A stretch of DNA of 64,000 nt, from the NCBI RefSeq assembly GCF_020497125.1, contig NC_059082.1, positions 27,860,965 to 27,924,964 of the forward strand. The letters run 5' to 3'. Numbering within the stretch: the first letter of the stretch is position 1; every line of letters starts with the position of its first letter. A program made the translations under genes and the position numbers. Shown piece after piece: positions 34,584-47,190 of the stretch. Source of the stretch: Mauremys mutica. Its lineage: Eukaryota; Chordata; Testudines; Geoemydidae. The notes below the pieces were generated by a model that was not told the DNA's origin, ran no database searches, and was given only the letters and a program-made list of their open reading frames with translations.

Positions 34584-35119
34584 TTTTAGAAAATCTTTTT
34601 TTGGCTGGGGATTGAGTAATAATGTTCCCGGGAACACCTCTTTGTGCTAGAGAGGCAGGGAAAAAAAATCAATGTCCTATTTTTTTTCCTGACTCCTGCA
34701 CAAGTTACTATACATCAGTTATTGATTGACTCCTCCCCAATTCAATCATAAATATAGTTATAAAATATCTGAAATTTAATCAGTCTCCAAAGTTTGACAA
34801 TTAATCAGCATAGTGGCAAGGGAAGCAGAATATAAGAGACAGTAATCCAATTACATTCTTTCTGATTTTCCGAGTTACATATCTGTATCTCTTTCAGATT
34901 AACAACTGACAAAGATATAGTGCATCTGAAGGTTTTCAAATGCTGAGCCTGTCATGTAGCATATCTAAAGATTAGAAAAAAAATGGAATGACTTAGGTAA
35001 TCATTTAACTCAATCATCCTGCTTACATCTTACCCAACACATCAACATGCCTATGGTAAAACTATCCATGATAATACGAAGTTTCTTTTAGAGTTGTAGT
35101 GAGATGGGAATATCATAAG
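34584..35119. other. Anonymous AT-rich sequence
   Basis: No gene or repeat recognised. Confidence 0.4.
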
Positions 35120-35121
35120 TA

Positions 35122-35709
35122 CAGTAACTTCTCACTTAAAGCCGTCCCGGTGAACATTATTTCGTTATTAGGTAGCTATAAGAGAACATACTCGTTTGAA
35201 GTCGTGCGATGTTCCTATATAAGGTGGTTTGACTTGTCCCGCTCCGCCCACCCAGCATTCCAGCCAGGGAGTGGGCAAGCTCCCAACCCCACGCCAGCAG
35301 GAGTGCCGGCTGGCTGGAATGAGGCGAGCCCCAATGCCCCAACCCCTGGCTGGAGCGCTGGGCGGGCAGAATGGGGCAAGCCCCACTCCCTGACCCCGCT
35401 CTCCAGCAGGAGTGCCGGGTGGGTGGCGTGGGCAAGCCCCCATGTCCCCACCCCACTATGTCCCTGCCTCCATCAAGCTTCACAATCATCATTGGTGAAT
35501 ATAGTATTACATTGTTTGTTTAAAATGATTTGAAAAACATATTCTGCATATGTCTATAATGTCTTTTGTCTGGCAAAAAAAATTTGCCTGGAACCTTACC
35601 CGCCCTATTTACATTAATTCTTATGGGGAAATTGGATTCACTTAACATCATTTTGCTTAAAAGTAGAATTTTCAGGAACATAACTACTACGTTAAGCGAG
35701 GAGTTACTG
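35122..35709. mobile_element. Tigger-like non-autonomous transposon, second copy
   Basis: The ends are CAGTAACTTCTCACTTAAAG and, in reverse complement, CAGTAACTCCTCGCTTAACG, flanked by TA at 35120-35121 and 35710-35711. Terminal regions match the 2610-3630 copy (ACTTAAAGYYGTCCC, ATTTACATTAATT, GGGGAAATTGGATTCAC), but this copy is shorter by about 430 bp. The centre is GC-rich with repeated CAGCAGGAGTGCCGG units, which create long but meaningless frames on both strands. Confidence 0.8.
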
Positions 35710-35711
35710 TA

Positions 35712-37724
35712 ACAAAACCCACACAGAACAATGTTGCCTTCAGGTGCAGTAGCTCTCACTGGCTTCCCTAAATTGCACCTGCATAACTAAGAGCAAAATT
35801 AGGGTTTACAGTAAGTGACAATAATTACTATATCCACTGGGGACAAATCCTTCCACTTCACTACGCAGTCTGGTGAAAGGTAAACATGGACCTAATTTTG
35901 GTTTCAGAGTGGATGCACAAGCACAACCAAGAGCACAATTTAGCCATGTGACATTATACTTCCTCTGTACCTATATCTGCCGACTACAGATTTATATATT
36001 CTTGTGTGGACTGTCAAGGTTAGCCACCTTTTCAGCTCAGTTCGAGGATGCAGTTCAAGTCCAGTCTTCATAACCAACATTGAGTTGTTACAGGTGTGGG
36101 ATTAATCTAGTACTGATCACTTCCAGGGATGTGCAAGTGTGTGTGCGTGGGGGCGTATGCAGGTAAAATACAGAAGCTTAGGAAAGTCATCAGAAACTGG
36201 AAAAGGACCTTTAGAATGGAAATGCTAATAGTCACAACAATTGCATGTTGTAGAATACATAACCTAAGATAACAACAAGGAGAGGGATAACTGTTGCCAA
36301 ATGTATTTATAAAAATAATATAAACCTAATATTGTTTTTTTCCCGGATACAATAACCACCTTTTTGTCCAGTACTTCAGTTTTCCAGTCTGGTCTTCTTG
36401 TAAACCTTTCTCCCAAGTGCCAATTTACAGCACACATGCAAAATATGCACACGCTAATGGCCATCCCCTTGTATATTAGTGACAATTGCTTAATTGCAAA
36501 ATACAAGATATACAGTAAGTACCATAATAGCATTCCAAATGAAAACTTAATTCTTGAACATTTATGCTTCCAGCTTCAAAAAGAAGCTTGAAAATGAAAT
36601 TTATGATCTATTTTATAACTATGCAGGTTTCATAGCTATATGGCTAGCTTAATTATAACCCTCTATCTTTCTGCTGCCTTGCCTAGAATGGAAAAGCTGC
36701 AAGCTCCACATTACTATATGCATTGAGCGGTTGGTTTTTATACTGCAGGAATAATGCAAGTGATATTGATAGAATTGTAATTAAACTTTAAATAAACCAT
36801 GCCCAATCCTCTTGCTGCTAGTATCAATTTGTATGCATAAAACCACCTACACATTGATATCATGAGGGATAGGAAATTTTTAGGGACAAATGCTGACCTT
36901 TAGTGAAACTATTTCATGTGTTTTATAAAAGTGGTGGATGTTGTGTGTGTGCAATTCTGCCTCAATCCCAAATGCAGATTATACCTTGCTTCTCCGGTTC
37001 CAGACACATGGGACACAGGGAAATGGCAATGGAGTAGGCAGATATTTTATAATCACACCCTCATGCTCATGCATGTTGAGCCCCTAATCGGGTGAGCCAA
37101 AGAACAATGGGATTTATCCTGATTCTGTGCTGTATGTACTCAGGCACCAATGTCACATATGCTGGTTGACCTGCTACTGGAGATGGCCATCAAAGCTGAC
37201 CCACAAACAATTTTGATAGATCCAGAAGCTTAAGGCAAGGATTGTTGTCTGCAGCACCAGCCAGGATGGTCAGAGGGGCTTGTTCTGTTACTAGGACTTC
37301 TCAATTGAGAGCCTTCCAATGGGATTTGGGTGCCTCATTCTCTTCAGCTTTGAAAATCCTATCTCAAATCAAGCCTCTTCTCTCTTCATGGTTAGGTCAG
37401 GCTCCACATCCCAATGAATTTCAATGGGATTTAAACACTTAATTATCTTAGGTTCCTTTCCAGATTTTACAGACTCAGTGCAGACATGTGTCTGCACTTT
37501 TCTGTGCAAGATGATCATCCCTACTGTTTCTATTATTACATCCTTTTATCTCTGCCATGTAGAGAAAACAATGGAATGAGAAACAGAAGTGGAGATTGTA
37601 CAGTTATACAGACGACAAAAGGATCCAAATTCAAATGGTATGTGCCACCTTAACTGGGACATTTAAGGACTTTACTACCTAGCTGTACACTTTACTACCT
37701 AACTTTTTTTTTTTGGCTACAGAA
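35712..37724. other. Anonymous AT-rich sequence
   Basis: No gene. Frames are short. 37300-37440 contains CAATGGGATTTGGGTGCCTC-type words of an old dispersed repeat. Confidence 0.4.
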
Positions 37725-37920
37725 TATTGCATAGCATTTGCAAAGCACCTTTTGTCTGAGGATCCTAAACCACTGTTAGCTTGATTTTACAGAAGAGGAA
37801 ACTAAAGCACAGAGAAATTAAATGATTTGCCCCGAAGTCACATACACAGCTTCAAATATTAGAGTAAGGAACAGAATCCAAGTCTCTTGACTCCAATTTC
37901 TTACTCTAACCACAAAAACA
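37725..37920 (-). repeat. MIR-type SINE fragment
   Basis: GATTTTACAGAAGAGGAAAC, AAGCACAGAGAAATTAAATG and GATTTGCCCCGAAGTCACA are the reverse-complement core of the MIR family, ancient tRNA-derived SINEs found across amniotes. Heavily diverged, as expected for their age. Confidence 0.7.
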
Positions 37921-39852
37921 TGGTGCCTCCATACAGAAGGCAATGTATGATGCAGGCTGAGTTATGACAAGATTTGAGCAGCTCCTGGAACTTACAGTAT
38001 ATAGTGCTATGCAGAGACCTTTGTGTTGTAATTTCCACTCTACAAGCTTGCTGAAAAACACCCAAGTGTTCTCTCTCTCTCTCTCACACACACACTCACC
38101 CCCTGCCCCACCTGCTAAATTTTGAAAATGTTCACCAGCTCTAACCAGTATTGTGATGAGCCCTATTTCTTTATATTACTAAGCTATTACCAGAATTCTG
38201 CATGGGCAGATCATTCAGACTAGATCAGTGAAACTATATCTCAATCACAAAAATTAATTGTACACCTCATCAAAATGTGTTTTCAAACATGATACATCAT
38301 GCTGAGCAGTGGCTATAGGTGTTGACCCATGCTTTTAAAAGGTTCTCTTCTTATATTCATACCAGAAGAAACTGAATAGCAACAAAAATTCCCCAAAGAA
38401 GAATTATTTTTATTAGATTTTTGTTTTCTTTGACATTTTGTTGTCTCATTCCAATACCACCGATTATCTCCATGTCAGTGACTTTTTTCATGTTAAAGGC
38501 CTTTTTGAAAGCATGGCTATATTGTTAAAAATGTAATTCCCAGTTGCTTTGAGAAGGGTTGGTTTAAATGCACATTGCATAGCAATTTTGTTAGTGTGTG
38601 TGTTTGAGGAGGCCAAAAAAGCTCAAATCTTCTTACAGTACATTGACCGACAACCTACCTAACTTGTGCAACATTCTATCTTATTTGACATTTACCAGTA
38701 CATTTGCACAATGATTTCTAATTATGTACCCAATAGCAGGCTCTGCCTGTGACCTTTTCTAATAGCTATGTGTTTGTATAGCCCACAGGTATAAAATATA
38801 TTCACTATGAAACAGGGATTGCTGAAAGTGGATGTGCTTGATACGCATTATTGGCCAGTGGATGAGTCTTCCTTACCACTCCATATTGATTCACTGAAAA
38901 TACAACAGAGCAGAACACAAAAAGTGGAACACAGCAAGATTTTACCCAAACTATTCCCACGATGTTTTGTGCCATTCTGGAGAACAAGTTGCAACTGGAG
39001 TAGTATTTTGTTGCATATACATTGCCTTCTAAGGGCATAAATAGCATAGGAGAGAACTTTTACATATCTTAACATTGTTCAGAGGCACACTTTTACCCAT
39101 TTCTGTCCACTGCCTGTTTTATAAACAGACCAATTCCCCAGATCCAATCAGCTCATTCTGCTCTCAGTGTTTAAAATACCAAATGAAATGTAAAAGAAAA
39201 ATAAAACCTTCAACGTCACCCTAGGTGAAAAGGCAGACAGCCCAATATAAAACATAATCTAAACCTTGATTTCCATGTTAACAATAGGAACCTTGAAAAG
39301 CTCATGCTACTACTGTTGCTTGGAGCAAATCTTTCAAAAAGCCATTTTCTTTTAGAAAGGTTATCACACTGCTTCATAATTTATTTAAGAATAACAATTT
39401 TCTTTCCAATTACCTGTACTGCGTCCTCATGCTTAAAGTGGTTATCGCAAGCTCTACAATTCTGACCTCAGTATTTTGTACTGATATTGCCACACAGTTT
39501 CCATGCTATATTATGTTTTTGTTAGAGAATCCTGCTGGGGTTCAGTTCCTGATGTAGAAACTGTGCAATAGGCACTACCTCTTTCAAAGAATTTTCCCAG
39601 TTAGGAATGGGAAAGACTGTGACAGGAGCAGCAGCTAAGCCCAGTGCCACCCTCATTCAGTCCAAATGAGAATTCTCCTTTGGCTGAAATAGTTCGCCAT
39701 CTGTCAGTTTAGTGTTAAGTATTGTTATTGGGAGATAATTAATCTTCAGAAAGCATAGGAAGAGAAATGATTTCTTTGCCTCCACCTTCACCCCAAATAA
39801 TGTTGGTGCTACTACTGATATCTACTCTTCCCTGGTAACGATGATGAGGCAT
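37921..39852. other. Anonymous AT-rich sequence
   Basis: A (TC)n(AC)n simple tract lies at about 38068-38096. No gene recognised. Confidence 0.4.
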
Positions 39853-39950
39853 TATCAGAGACTGAGGTGTCAAAATAAGAGGTTCTGGAATAAGCCAAGG
39901 AATTAAAAAGCAGTAAGTTATCCCATCCAGAAGGAGTCTGAAGCAGAAGA
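39853..39950 (+). mobile_element. Small CR1 ORF2 fragment
   Basis: GAGACTGAGGTGTCAAAATA through TTAAAAAGCAGTAAGTTATC parallels 17350-17420 of the large CR1 copy (ACTGAGGTATCATTAGAG, TTAAACAGCAATAAGTCACC). Strongly decayed, with boundaries approximate. Confidence 0.5.
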
Positions 39951-42900
39951 TGATATCAAATCAGAATCCATGAGTTTTGAAGGAAAGAGTGTTTTCTCTA
40001 GGTAGAGCAGGGTGAACTTATGTAAGTGGACAGAAAGCATTGCACAAAAAGACCCATTATGTAAAAGGTGCTAGGAAAATATGTGCCTCTGAAGACGGGG
40101 TCTACATTTGAGGAGTCCACATGAAGACAGGAAATAGAGCAGTGTGAGAAAATGGAGACTGGAGTGAGGCACACAGTTATTGGAACTAGACAAACCCTCA
40201 ATGACCAGGTAGAATAAGGTAGTTTATTGCAATTTGTTTATAAACAAGCTATAGGCAGAGAGAACTTATGGGCTATTGTCAGATATGCATGATCCTGAAA
40301 TTCTACTTCTTGGCATGATGGTTAATGTCAAGCTGTGTTTTATAGGCAGACATCTTTTGCTACATCTCATGGGCTAGTCTTGATTACTTAATGATTGGCA
40401 ATCTGATGCCTTCATTGCATACCTTGCTATGTTTGCTGTTGGCTATAAAACCACAGGGTGGTCTTGCACCATTTATGGGTGTAACAAACTAATTTATTCC
40501 AGATTTAATTTACTATACTACATGGCTGTAATATAGGTTCAGATGGCAACACATTCTGCTGTTTTGTAGTAACAGCATTGTTAATTCCAGCCATTGTGCT
40601 CTATGAGACCTTGTTTTTTAATCAGCCATTACTTTGCCCTATATTATTGTTTTGGAAAATCCTGAAGTTAAAAAGCCCCCTCTCTCCCCCAACCCTGTTT
40701 TCATTATTGCTATATTTTTTTTAAAAAACAAGTCTCATACCTTGCAATAGTTTTTTCCACCACTTACACATCACTTTCAGTCTGGCTTCTTTGGTACTCT
40801 GCAGCTACTTTATCACCCTCTGCTACTGTTGCTTCAGGTAGGCAAGTTGCACTTCAACCTGAGGAACCATAATCAGCATACCTGTAAAATAACCTTAATA
40901 ATCCATTATATTATAAACATTTATGACCCCAGATAGATGAGGCATTTAGTGCTCTCATGCATAATTTTCCAGGAGATACTGTGGTTAATGACAGAACCTC
41001 AATTCACGTTTATAGAGGGAAATGGACGATATCTTGAAAAAGCTTCTAGCAAGTAGTTGTTAAGACAACAAAGAATTATTGAATAGTTCCTCAGTTAGCC
41101 CTTCAGACACATGCCAAAATACCAATCCTTTGCTCTTGGAGCTGTCTGGCTGGGCACAAATTGGCAACAGTTGGGGGCTATCTGCAGTCAGATCCACACA
41201 TGACTTCTGCACCCACATGGAGCCCCGATGTCTTCAGTGGCACTCTAATTAGGGACAAAATCTACCATGTGGACCCAGTTATAAGAATGGAGTCTTGTTT
41301 TGTACATGCAGAAGTGTGCAAACTGGGGAGATGGTCTCTTAACTGCTTTTGCTGCAATAGCAAATAGCTGTTTGTGCACATACAAGTGTGAGCGCACAAG
41401 GAGGAAATTCTGAAAACAGGACCCTATCTGTGGATGCATTTCGTTTACCATTAGTTTTAATAGCACAAAACAATATAATTAAAGAACCTACAAAAGTTGT
41501 TTTTGTGTAAGGATAAAGAAACACAATGACTAAATAGAAACTGTTTGGCAACTTAGTAAGATGCAAAAGACAGGTAAGTACTCAACTCCCATTCAAAGTC
41601 AAAAGGAGTTTTCACCTTTTAAAATCACTCCTTTAGTTCACATGATGCAACAGAGGGGACAGATGTCTCCATTGTATTGTAGAAGCTCTTTTATGTACTG
41701 TGCATACATACACACACGTGTACTTGTACACAGGTGTGTGTGTGTGTACCTGTACACACACTGGCAACAAGGTGGTTCAAAGAGTTTGGACCAAATCATG
41801 AGATATGTCCTGGGTAGAGTTTGATGGAAGAAGAAATTGCTGTTTTATGGGAAATTCTGGGTTGCCAGCATTTTGTTCTACATAGTTAAAAAATGAAACA
41901 ATCCCTTTTGCTGGCCTGCCCGCCCACCCAGCCACCCACTCACCAGCAAAGTACCTATGAGAACCCCTCTTCACTAGCAGAGCAGCTGGTGAGCTGGCAA
42001 GCCAGGCAGCCTAACTGGTTACCTGCTAGCCAGTCTGCCACCCAACAGCTGGCTGGTGGGCTAGTAGGAAACCAGGCAAGCAGGCAGGTTGACCCATTGG
42101 CCAGCCAGCCTGCCTGGGTCCATCAAAACTTTTGACAGAATTGACACATTCTCACAGAACATTTAGATCCTACAGAATCAGTTTATTCTGGATGGAAAAT
42201 TGTTCTGTTGGCAAATTTCCAGCCAGCTCTTATTGTAGATATTCTCCCTCTCTTGGCCTCCAGGATGTGGCAGTGTGAAAAGAGGGTTAAATCTGGCATT
42301 CCTATAACAAAGCAACCTTGTTGATTCAAGGTCATACAGCTCAAGCAAACTATTCATACAAACAGGAGGAAAAAACCACCTATCACCAGACTGGTGCGAT
42401 CTTCCTTCTCAGACTTTGAAAATTAAATATTACCTGTCAATAAGCTTCAGCACAAATCATTAGCATAGCAGGAGATACAATTACAGGAAAAAGGCCTAGA
42501 TTTCTATAGTAATGACATGAGTTAATTTCCTTCCCATCTTGAGATCTCACCATGGGTATAATCATACTGCAGATGTGATTGTTGCCAGTGAAAACAACAG
42601 CTTGTGGTACTGCAATACATCATGGGCTGTTGTGGGAAGACATGCCTACCACACAAGGGTTTAACCGCTGTATTGGCAAATGGGGAATATTTGTTGTTTT
42701 TGAAAATCAGCTTTCCTAGACATAGTTATTTATGATACTACATTGATAATTACCAAAGACTGGCAATGAATAAATAACCCTCTTTGTTAGCGCAGAACCA
42801 TCCTTTGCTAATAATCAGAACTGCTAGTGTCAAAAATGTAGGAAGATGTTGTAAATTCACTGCTAGATTTATACTGAGTGAGTGGGTGGGCGGGCGGGTG

Positions 42901-44379
42901 GGCGGCTGAGCGAGCAGTTTAGATGGCCCCAAGCTATGAGAGCACGATGTATTTTTTTATTATTAAATTCCCTGAGGTGCATTCACTTTTATGAACAGAT
43001 AACTCTCATCTGTAAGGCAACTAGTCTCAACCATATTAACTTCTAGGAGAGAAGAATACACTGATATATACCAAAAAAACCTATTCAACAAATGTACCTT
43101 TCCTCATCTTTATTCCTCTACCATAACTTTGTATTAAACTGGGAAAAATACTGCTTTATTTTTCAAGGGAAAAAAAGTATTTTTCTCAGATTCTTCAGCA
43201 GTTCTATATTTTCTTAACTCTGTTGTCATTTATTAGGGACAGAGTCATTACCCTGGGTAACTCAAAGAGAGTTATGCACATGTTCAGAGAATAACTCCAC
43301 TGTCACCCCAAAAGAAGTTACTGTACAGAATGAAAGAGGGACTCCCTTCCTATTTCCTTCACTCTTCCCTTCCACAGAAATTAGTCCTAGGAAAAGTATA
43401 TAAATATCATCTAAAATATTACAGCTATTTCCCCAAAATACCTTTCAGATTTAGAAAGCAGATTAAAGGCCCAATTCAGCAAACAAAAACAAAACACTTA
43501 CATGTGTGCTTAAGACCTCAATGGAATTTAAGCATGTGCTTAATTGCCCTGATGTACTGGGGACATAATGGCCCCATCCACCTTCCATTGACTCCAGTTG
43601 GAGATGGATCATAACCTAAAGCTGATGAAAAGATTAATAACTGGAAATCACAGTAATAAGATGTGCACTTTTTACCTCTAAATAAATGTTGGGTGTTTAT
43701 TGTACATTTATACAGCATTCAGCATCTGTACAAATAGTACCATTAGCTGGCAGCTCTACAAAATGATCCACTAAATCTGAAAGAGTTTTGAAAGCTTCAG
43801 GTGAAAGGCGGTCCCATATAGAAGTCATGTTCATGGATCTTTAAGCTCATTTTCTTCCCTTTGTTTATTTTACAGAATTCATGTGGCTTTGAATACTGCA
43901 TAACGCACAATGTTCTTTTTAGTTATTAATGATTTACTGTGAGTTTCCTGCTAAGTCTCTCCCAAGACTGAAATAGTATGGGTCTAGTTTCAAGTGTGTG
44001 TGTATAGTTAATAAGCCAAAGATCCCACTGGGACAGTATTTTTTCACATAACTGGGGATACATCAAAATACCAGCTACTGTATTTTACTGTTATACATTC
44101 TTAGATATCACAAACATCATGAACTGAAATCACTGAAAGACAAAAGATTTAGACCTATAAAACATTAGTAAAGCACACAAAAAAAACCCTCAGGAAAAAC
44201 AAGGCTGTTTCTGTGGAAAAATGATTATTCTACTGTCCTGAATGATTTAAGACCTTTGGTTTATTTCAGACCATCATTACTGGCCTCAAAACAAAGCCTT
44301 ATAACATAAAGAGCAAGAAGAGTACTGCAGTACTAAGAAAAATAAATATTAGAATTACAATAGTGAAAAATCCATTAAT
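39951..44379. other. Anonymous sequence with low-complexity patches
   Basis: Contains a (TG)n tract at about 41732-41747. A CCAC/GCCAG-rich low-complexity segment lies at 41908-42120, and a G-rich (GGGT/GGGC)n patch lies at 42872-42905. Around 43480-43560 are GCATGTGCTTAA words of an old dispersed palindrome. No gene seen in 4.4 kb. Confidence 0.4.
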
Positions 44380-44900
44380 GCCCCTGTGATGGGTTCAGTC
44401 ACAGAGACCCTCTGGGGACTGTCACTTGACGTGCTGGAATTACCTATGAGTCCGTTTTCCCTGTCAGTTTGGGACTCCAGGACCCTGCCTTGTTGAGCCT
44501 GACATGGTAGCCTGCTGCAACACAGACCCAAGTCTGGTCCATGCCCCAAAGCTGCAGACTTTCACCAAAAACTGCTCAGCAAGTCACCTCTCTCCAGCAC
44601 CCAGACACCCAGCTCCCAATGGGATCCAAACCCCAAATAAATACATGGTAAACTCATAAATTGTCCACCCTCTATAACACTGATAGCTGTGCTGATATCT
44701 CTCTGTTTGCTCCCCCATGTATTAATCACTTACTCTGGGTTTGTTAATAAACAAAAGTGATTTTATTAAGTATAAAAGTAGGATTTAAGTAGTTTTAAGT
44801 AATAACAGAGAGAACAAAGTAAGTTACCAAGCAAAATAAAACAAAACACACAAGTCTAAGCCTAATGCATTTAAGAAACTGATTAAAGGTAAATCTTACA

Positions 44901-46230
44901 TTGTGTGCACCGAATGAGGCAAGGTCCTATGGGGGAAAAGGTAGCATGTGATCATGTGGTTGAGGACTGTAGCATAATGTATATGTGAAAAGTAGTATAT
45001 GCACAAAGGGGAAATTTAGGTTGTAAAGACAATGTTAATTCTGACATTTCTGAATACTGAGTGCTTTACTTCTTTGCAATCTTAATAATTTGTGTGTTCC
45101 TCTGTGCGTAATTTCCTGCATTTGAAAAAAGAAAAAAGAAAAAAATATTCCATAATGTGGCATCGTATTCACATTCACATGGTTCTTTAACAGAGTTGGA
45201 ACTTTCAGATCCACCACACATACCTCCACAATTTGAGCTAAGGCAGTATCTGGTAACATTAGTAGGTTGTCATCCTCTATGTGGACCAGCCTCAAGGGGG
45301 AAGACACATTTTGCTAGTGGGTCCCATAGATATTTGCTGACAGCAGAGGAACAGAGAGATTTGGGAATCTTGGGTTCCATTCCCAGATCTGGAAGTAAAT
45401 GTGCTCTAGTAGACAGAGATTCTTCTCTCTGTTCCTTGCAAGCTTGAACCCTTCTGCTCCATTTCCACCAAACTTTCCTTGTCCTAATTCCTCTCTTTTT
45501 CATCCCAGTCCCAGTCTCCTTGCCATCCCAGGTCCAGACTCCACTCCTCAGGCTTCTCATTCCACCCCATTTCTTCTTGCCCAGCCAGGTCTAGTCTCAC
45601 AGTCCAGGCCAGTTTCCAAATCCCAATCTACCTCCCCCACAACTCCCATTGTCTTCCTCTCCCCACACCTAGTCCCAGTCTTCTTGTGCAGCCAATCCCA
45701 GTTCCTTCCCTACCAGTCCCAGTGTTCCTCTCCCATCTCCTTGTCCAATCTGTCTTTCCCCTTCTCCCTTACTATCTCCCAGTCCTAGTCTCCCTCCCCC
45801 GGATGCCTATGCAATCTCAATCGAATCCCTTTACCCGCTCCCTACTTCAGTCTCCCCTTCTCTGGCTCCATATCCCAGTCTCTTTGCCCAGTCAATCCCA
45901 GTTCTCCCACTGAGCCCTAGCACCTTATCAGATCTGTCTCTCTTCCCACCCCCTTCCATCCCCAATGGTTCCTTGTCACAGTCACCTTGTCCATCCGGTC
46001 CCAATCTTCCAACTCCCCTCAGCTCCTAGTCCAAACTCCATGGTTCACCCTCCCGCACCCCCTACACCAGTCAACTGGCTCCCATAGGAGTAAGTAGGAC
46101 ACTAGCACCACAGTTGCCCAAATGATGATTGCCAGATGATTTAGTTGGAGATTGATCCTGCTTTGAGCAAGGGGTTGGACAAGATGACCTCCTGAGATCC
46201 CTTCCAACCCTGATATTCTCTGAAAAAAAA
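44901..46230 (+). mobile_element. CR1-tailed insertion with pyrimidine-rich degenerate repeat
   Basis: This insertion splits the LTR. Its 3' end is CR1-like: GGTTGGACAAGATGACCTCC, then CAACCCTGATATTCT and an A-run just before LTR sequence resumes at 46231. From about 45420 to 46060 it is almost wholly pyrimidine-rich, built of repeated CCCAGTCTCCTTGCCCA-like units of roughly 30-40 bp. The first 500 bp are AT-rich with a GAAAAAA patch near 45125-45145. It could be a CR1 copy retaining an unusual 5' region, or a chimaeric retrocopy. The 129-codon Pro/Ser-rich frame at 45399 is due to the repeat. Confidence 0.55.
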
Positions 46231-46338
46231 ATACCCTCAGAGATGTTCCAATAAGCTTCTTTCACACACTAGACTCCTTCTTAGTCTGGGCCCAATCCTT
46301 TCTCCTGGTACAGTTCTTGTTACTTCCAGCTCAGGTGG

Positions 46339-46464
46339 CAGGGTGACCAGACAGCAAGTGTGAAAAATTGTGACAGAGGGTGGGGGGGGTAATAAGAGCC
46401 TATATAAGAAAAAGCCTGAAATATCGGGACTGTCCCTATAAAATCGAGACATCTGGTCACCCTA
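46339..46464. mobile_element. hAT MITE nested in the LTR
   Basis: The ends are CAGGGTGACCAGACAGC and, in reverse complement, TAGGGTGACCAGATGTC. Flanks TCAGGTGG (46331-46338) and TCAAGTGG (46465-46472) match in 7 of 8. Length 126 bp, non-coding. Confidence 0.85.
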
Positions 46465-46869
46465 TCAAGTGGTAACTAGGGGTTTTCTCATGACTGAAGC
46501 CCCCTTTGTTCTGTTCAACCCCCTTATATCTTTGGCACAAAGCGAGAATCCTTTGTTTCTCTCGGGTTCCCACCCTTCCTTCTAAATGGAAAAGCACCAG
46601 GTTTAAGTATGGATTCCAGTATCATCTGACATGTTCACATGTCCTGTGAGACTTCATTACTCACTGGCTGGCACCCACGTATACAGGAAGGCTTACAAGT
46701 AAACAAAGCCATTTACAACTAATTGTCTTAGTTAATGGGAACCATCAAGATTCCAAGCCACCATTAATGGCCCACACTTTGCATAGTTACAATAGGACTT
46801 CAGAGTAATACTTCATATTTCTAGCTTCAGATACAAGCATGATACATTCATACCAATAGGATGAACACC

Positions 46870-47063
46870 CAGGGGCGGCTCTACCTATTTGGCCGCCCCA
46901 AGCAGTCATGCGCGGGAGACGCCCCGGAGCCCCGGGAGCAGCGGACCTCCTGCTGGCATGACTGCGGTGGGTCCGCTGGTCGCTCGGCTGGACCTCCCGC
47001 AGCTGCGGACGGTTGGCTGGTCCGGCGGCTCCAGTGCCGCGCTGGGGTCTGGAGCCGGCCCTG
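46870..47063. mobile_element. hAT MITE nested in the LTR, perfect 8-bp duplication
   Basis: The element starts CAGGGGCGGCTC and ends GGAGCCGGCCCTG. TGAACACC at 46862-46869 and 47064-47071 is an exact 8-bp duplication. Very GC- and CpG-rich compared with its surroundings, which suggests a fairly young copy. The overlapping frames here are not genes. Confidence 0.9.
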
Positions 47064-47190
47064 TGAACACCCTCAGTAGATTATAAGCTTTGTAATGATC
47101 TCTTACAAGAGACCTTTTGCATAAAGCTTATTCCAATCACACTCAATAGCATATTTCCATAAAACATATGGAGTGTAATGTCACAGCCCC

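Larger units (their letters stand above)
44385..47185. mobile_element. Solo LTR carrying three nested insertions
   Basis: The element starts TGTGATGGGTTCAGTCAC and ends GAGTGTAATGTCACA, so the ends are TGTGA...TCACA. GCCCC at 44380-44384 and 47186-47190 is an exact 5-bp target duplication. The LTR body is 44385 to about 44900, 46231-46330, 46473-46861 and 47072-47185. The gaps are a CR1-tailed insertion, a hAT MITE at 46339 and a hAT MITE at 46870. I recognise the body as a turtle LTR family. Orientation could not be fixed. No retroviral genes are present, so it arose by LTR-LTR recombination. Confidence 0.85.

Noticed and set aside
35099..35533. 144-codon plus frame and 111-codon minus frame
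   Set aside because: Both are products of the GC-rich repeated centre of the Tigger-like element.
45399..45788. 129-codon Pro/Ser-rich plus-strand frame
   Set aside because: It lies wholly in the pyrimidine-rich degenerate tandem repeat, whose C/T composition lacks stop codons.
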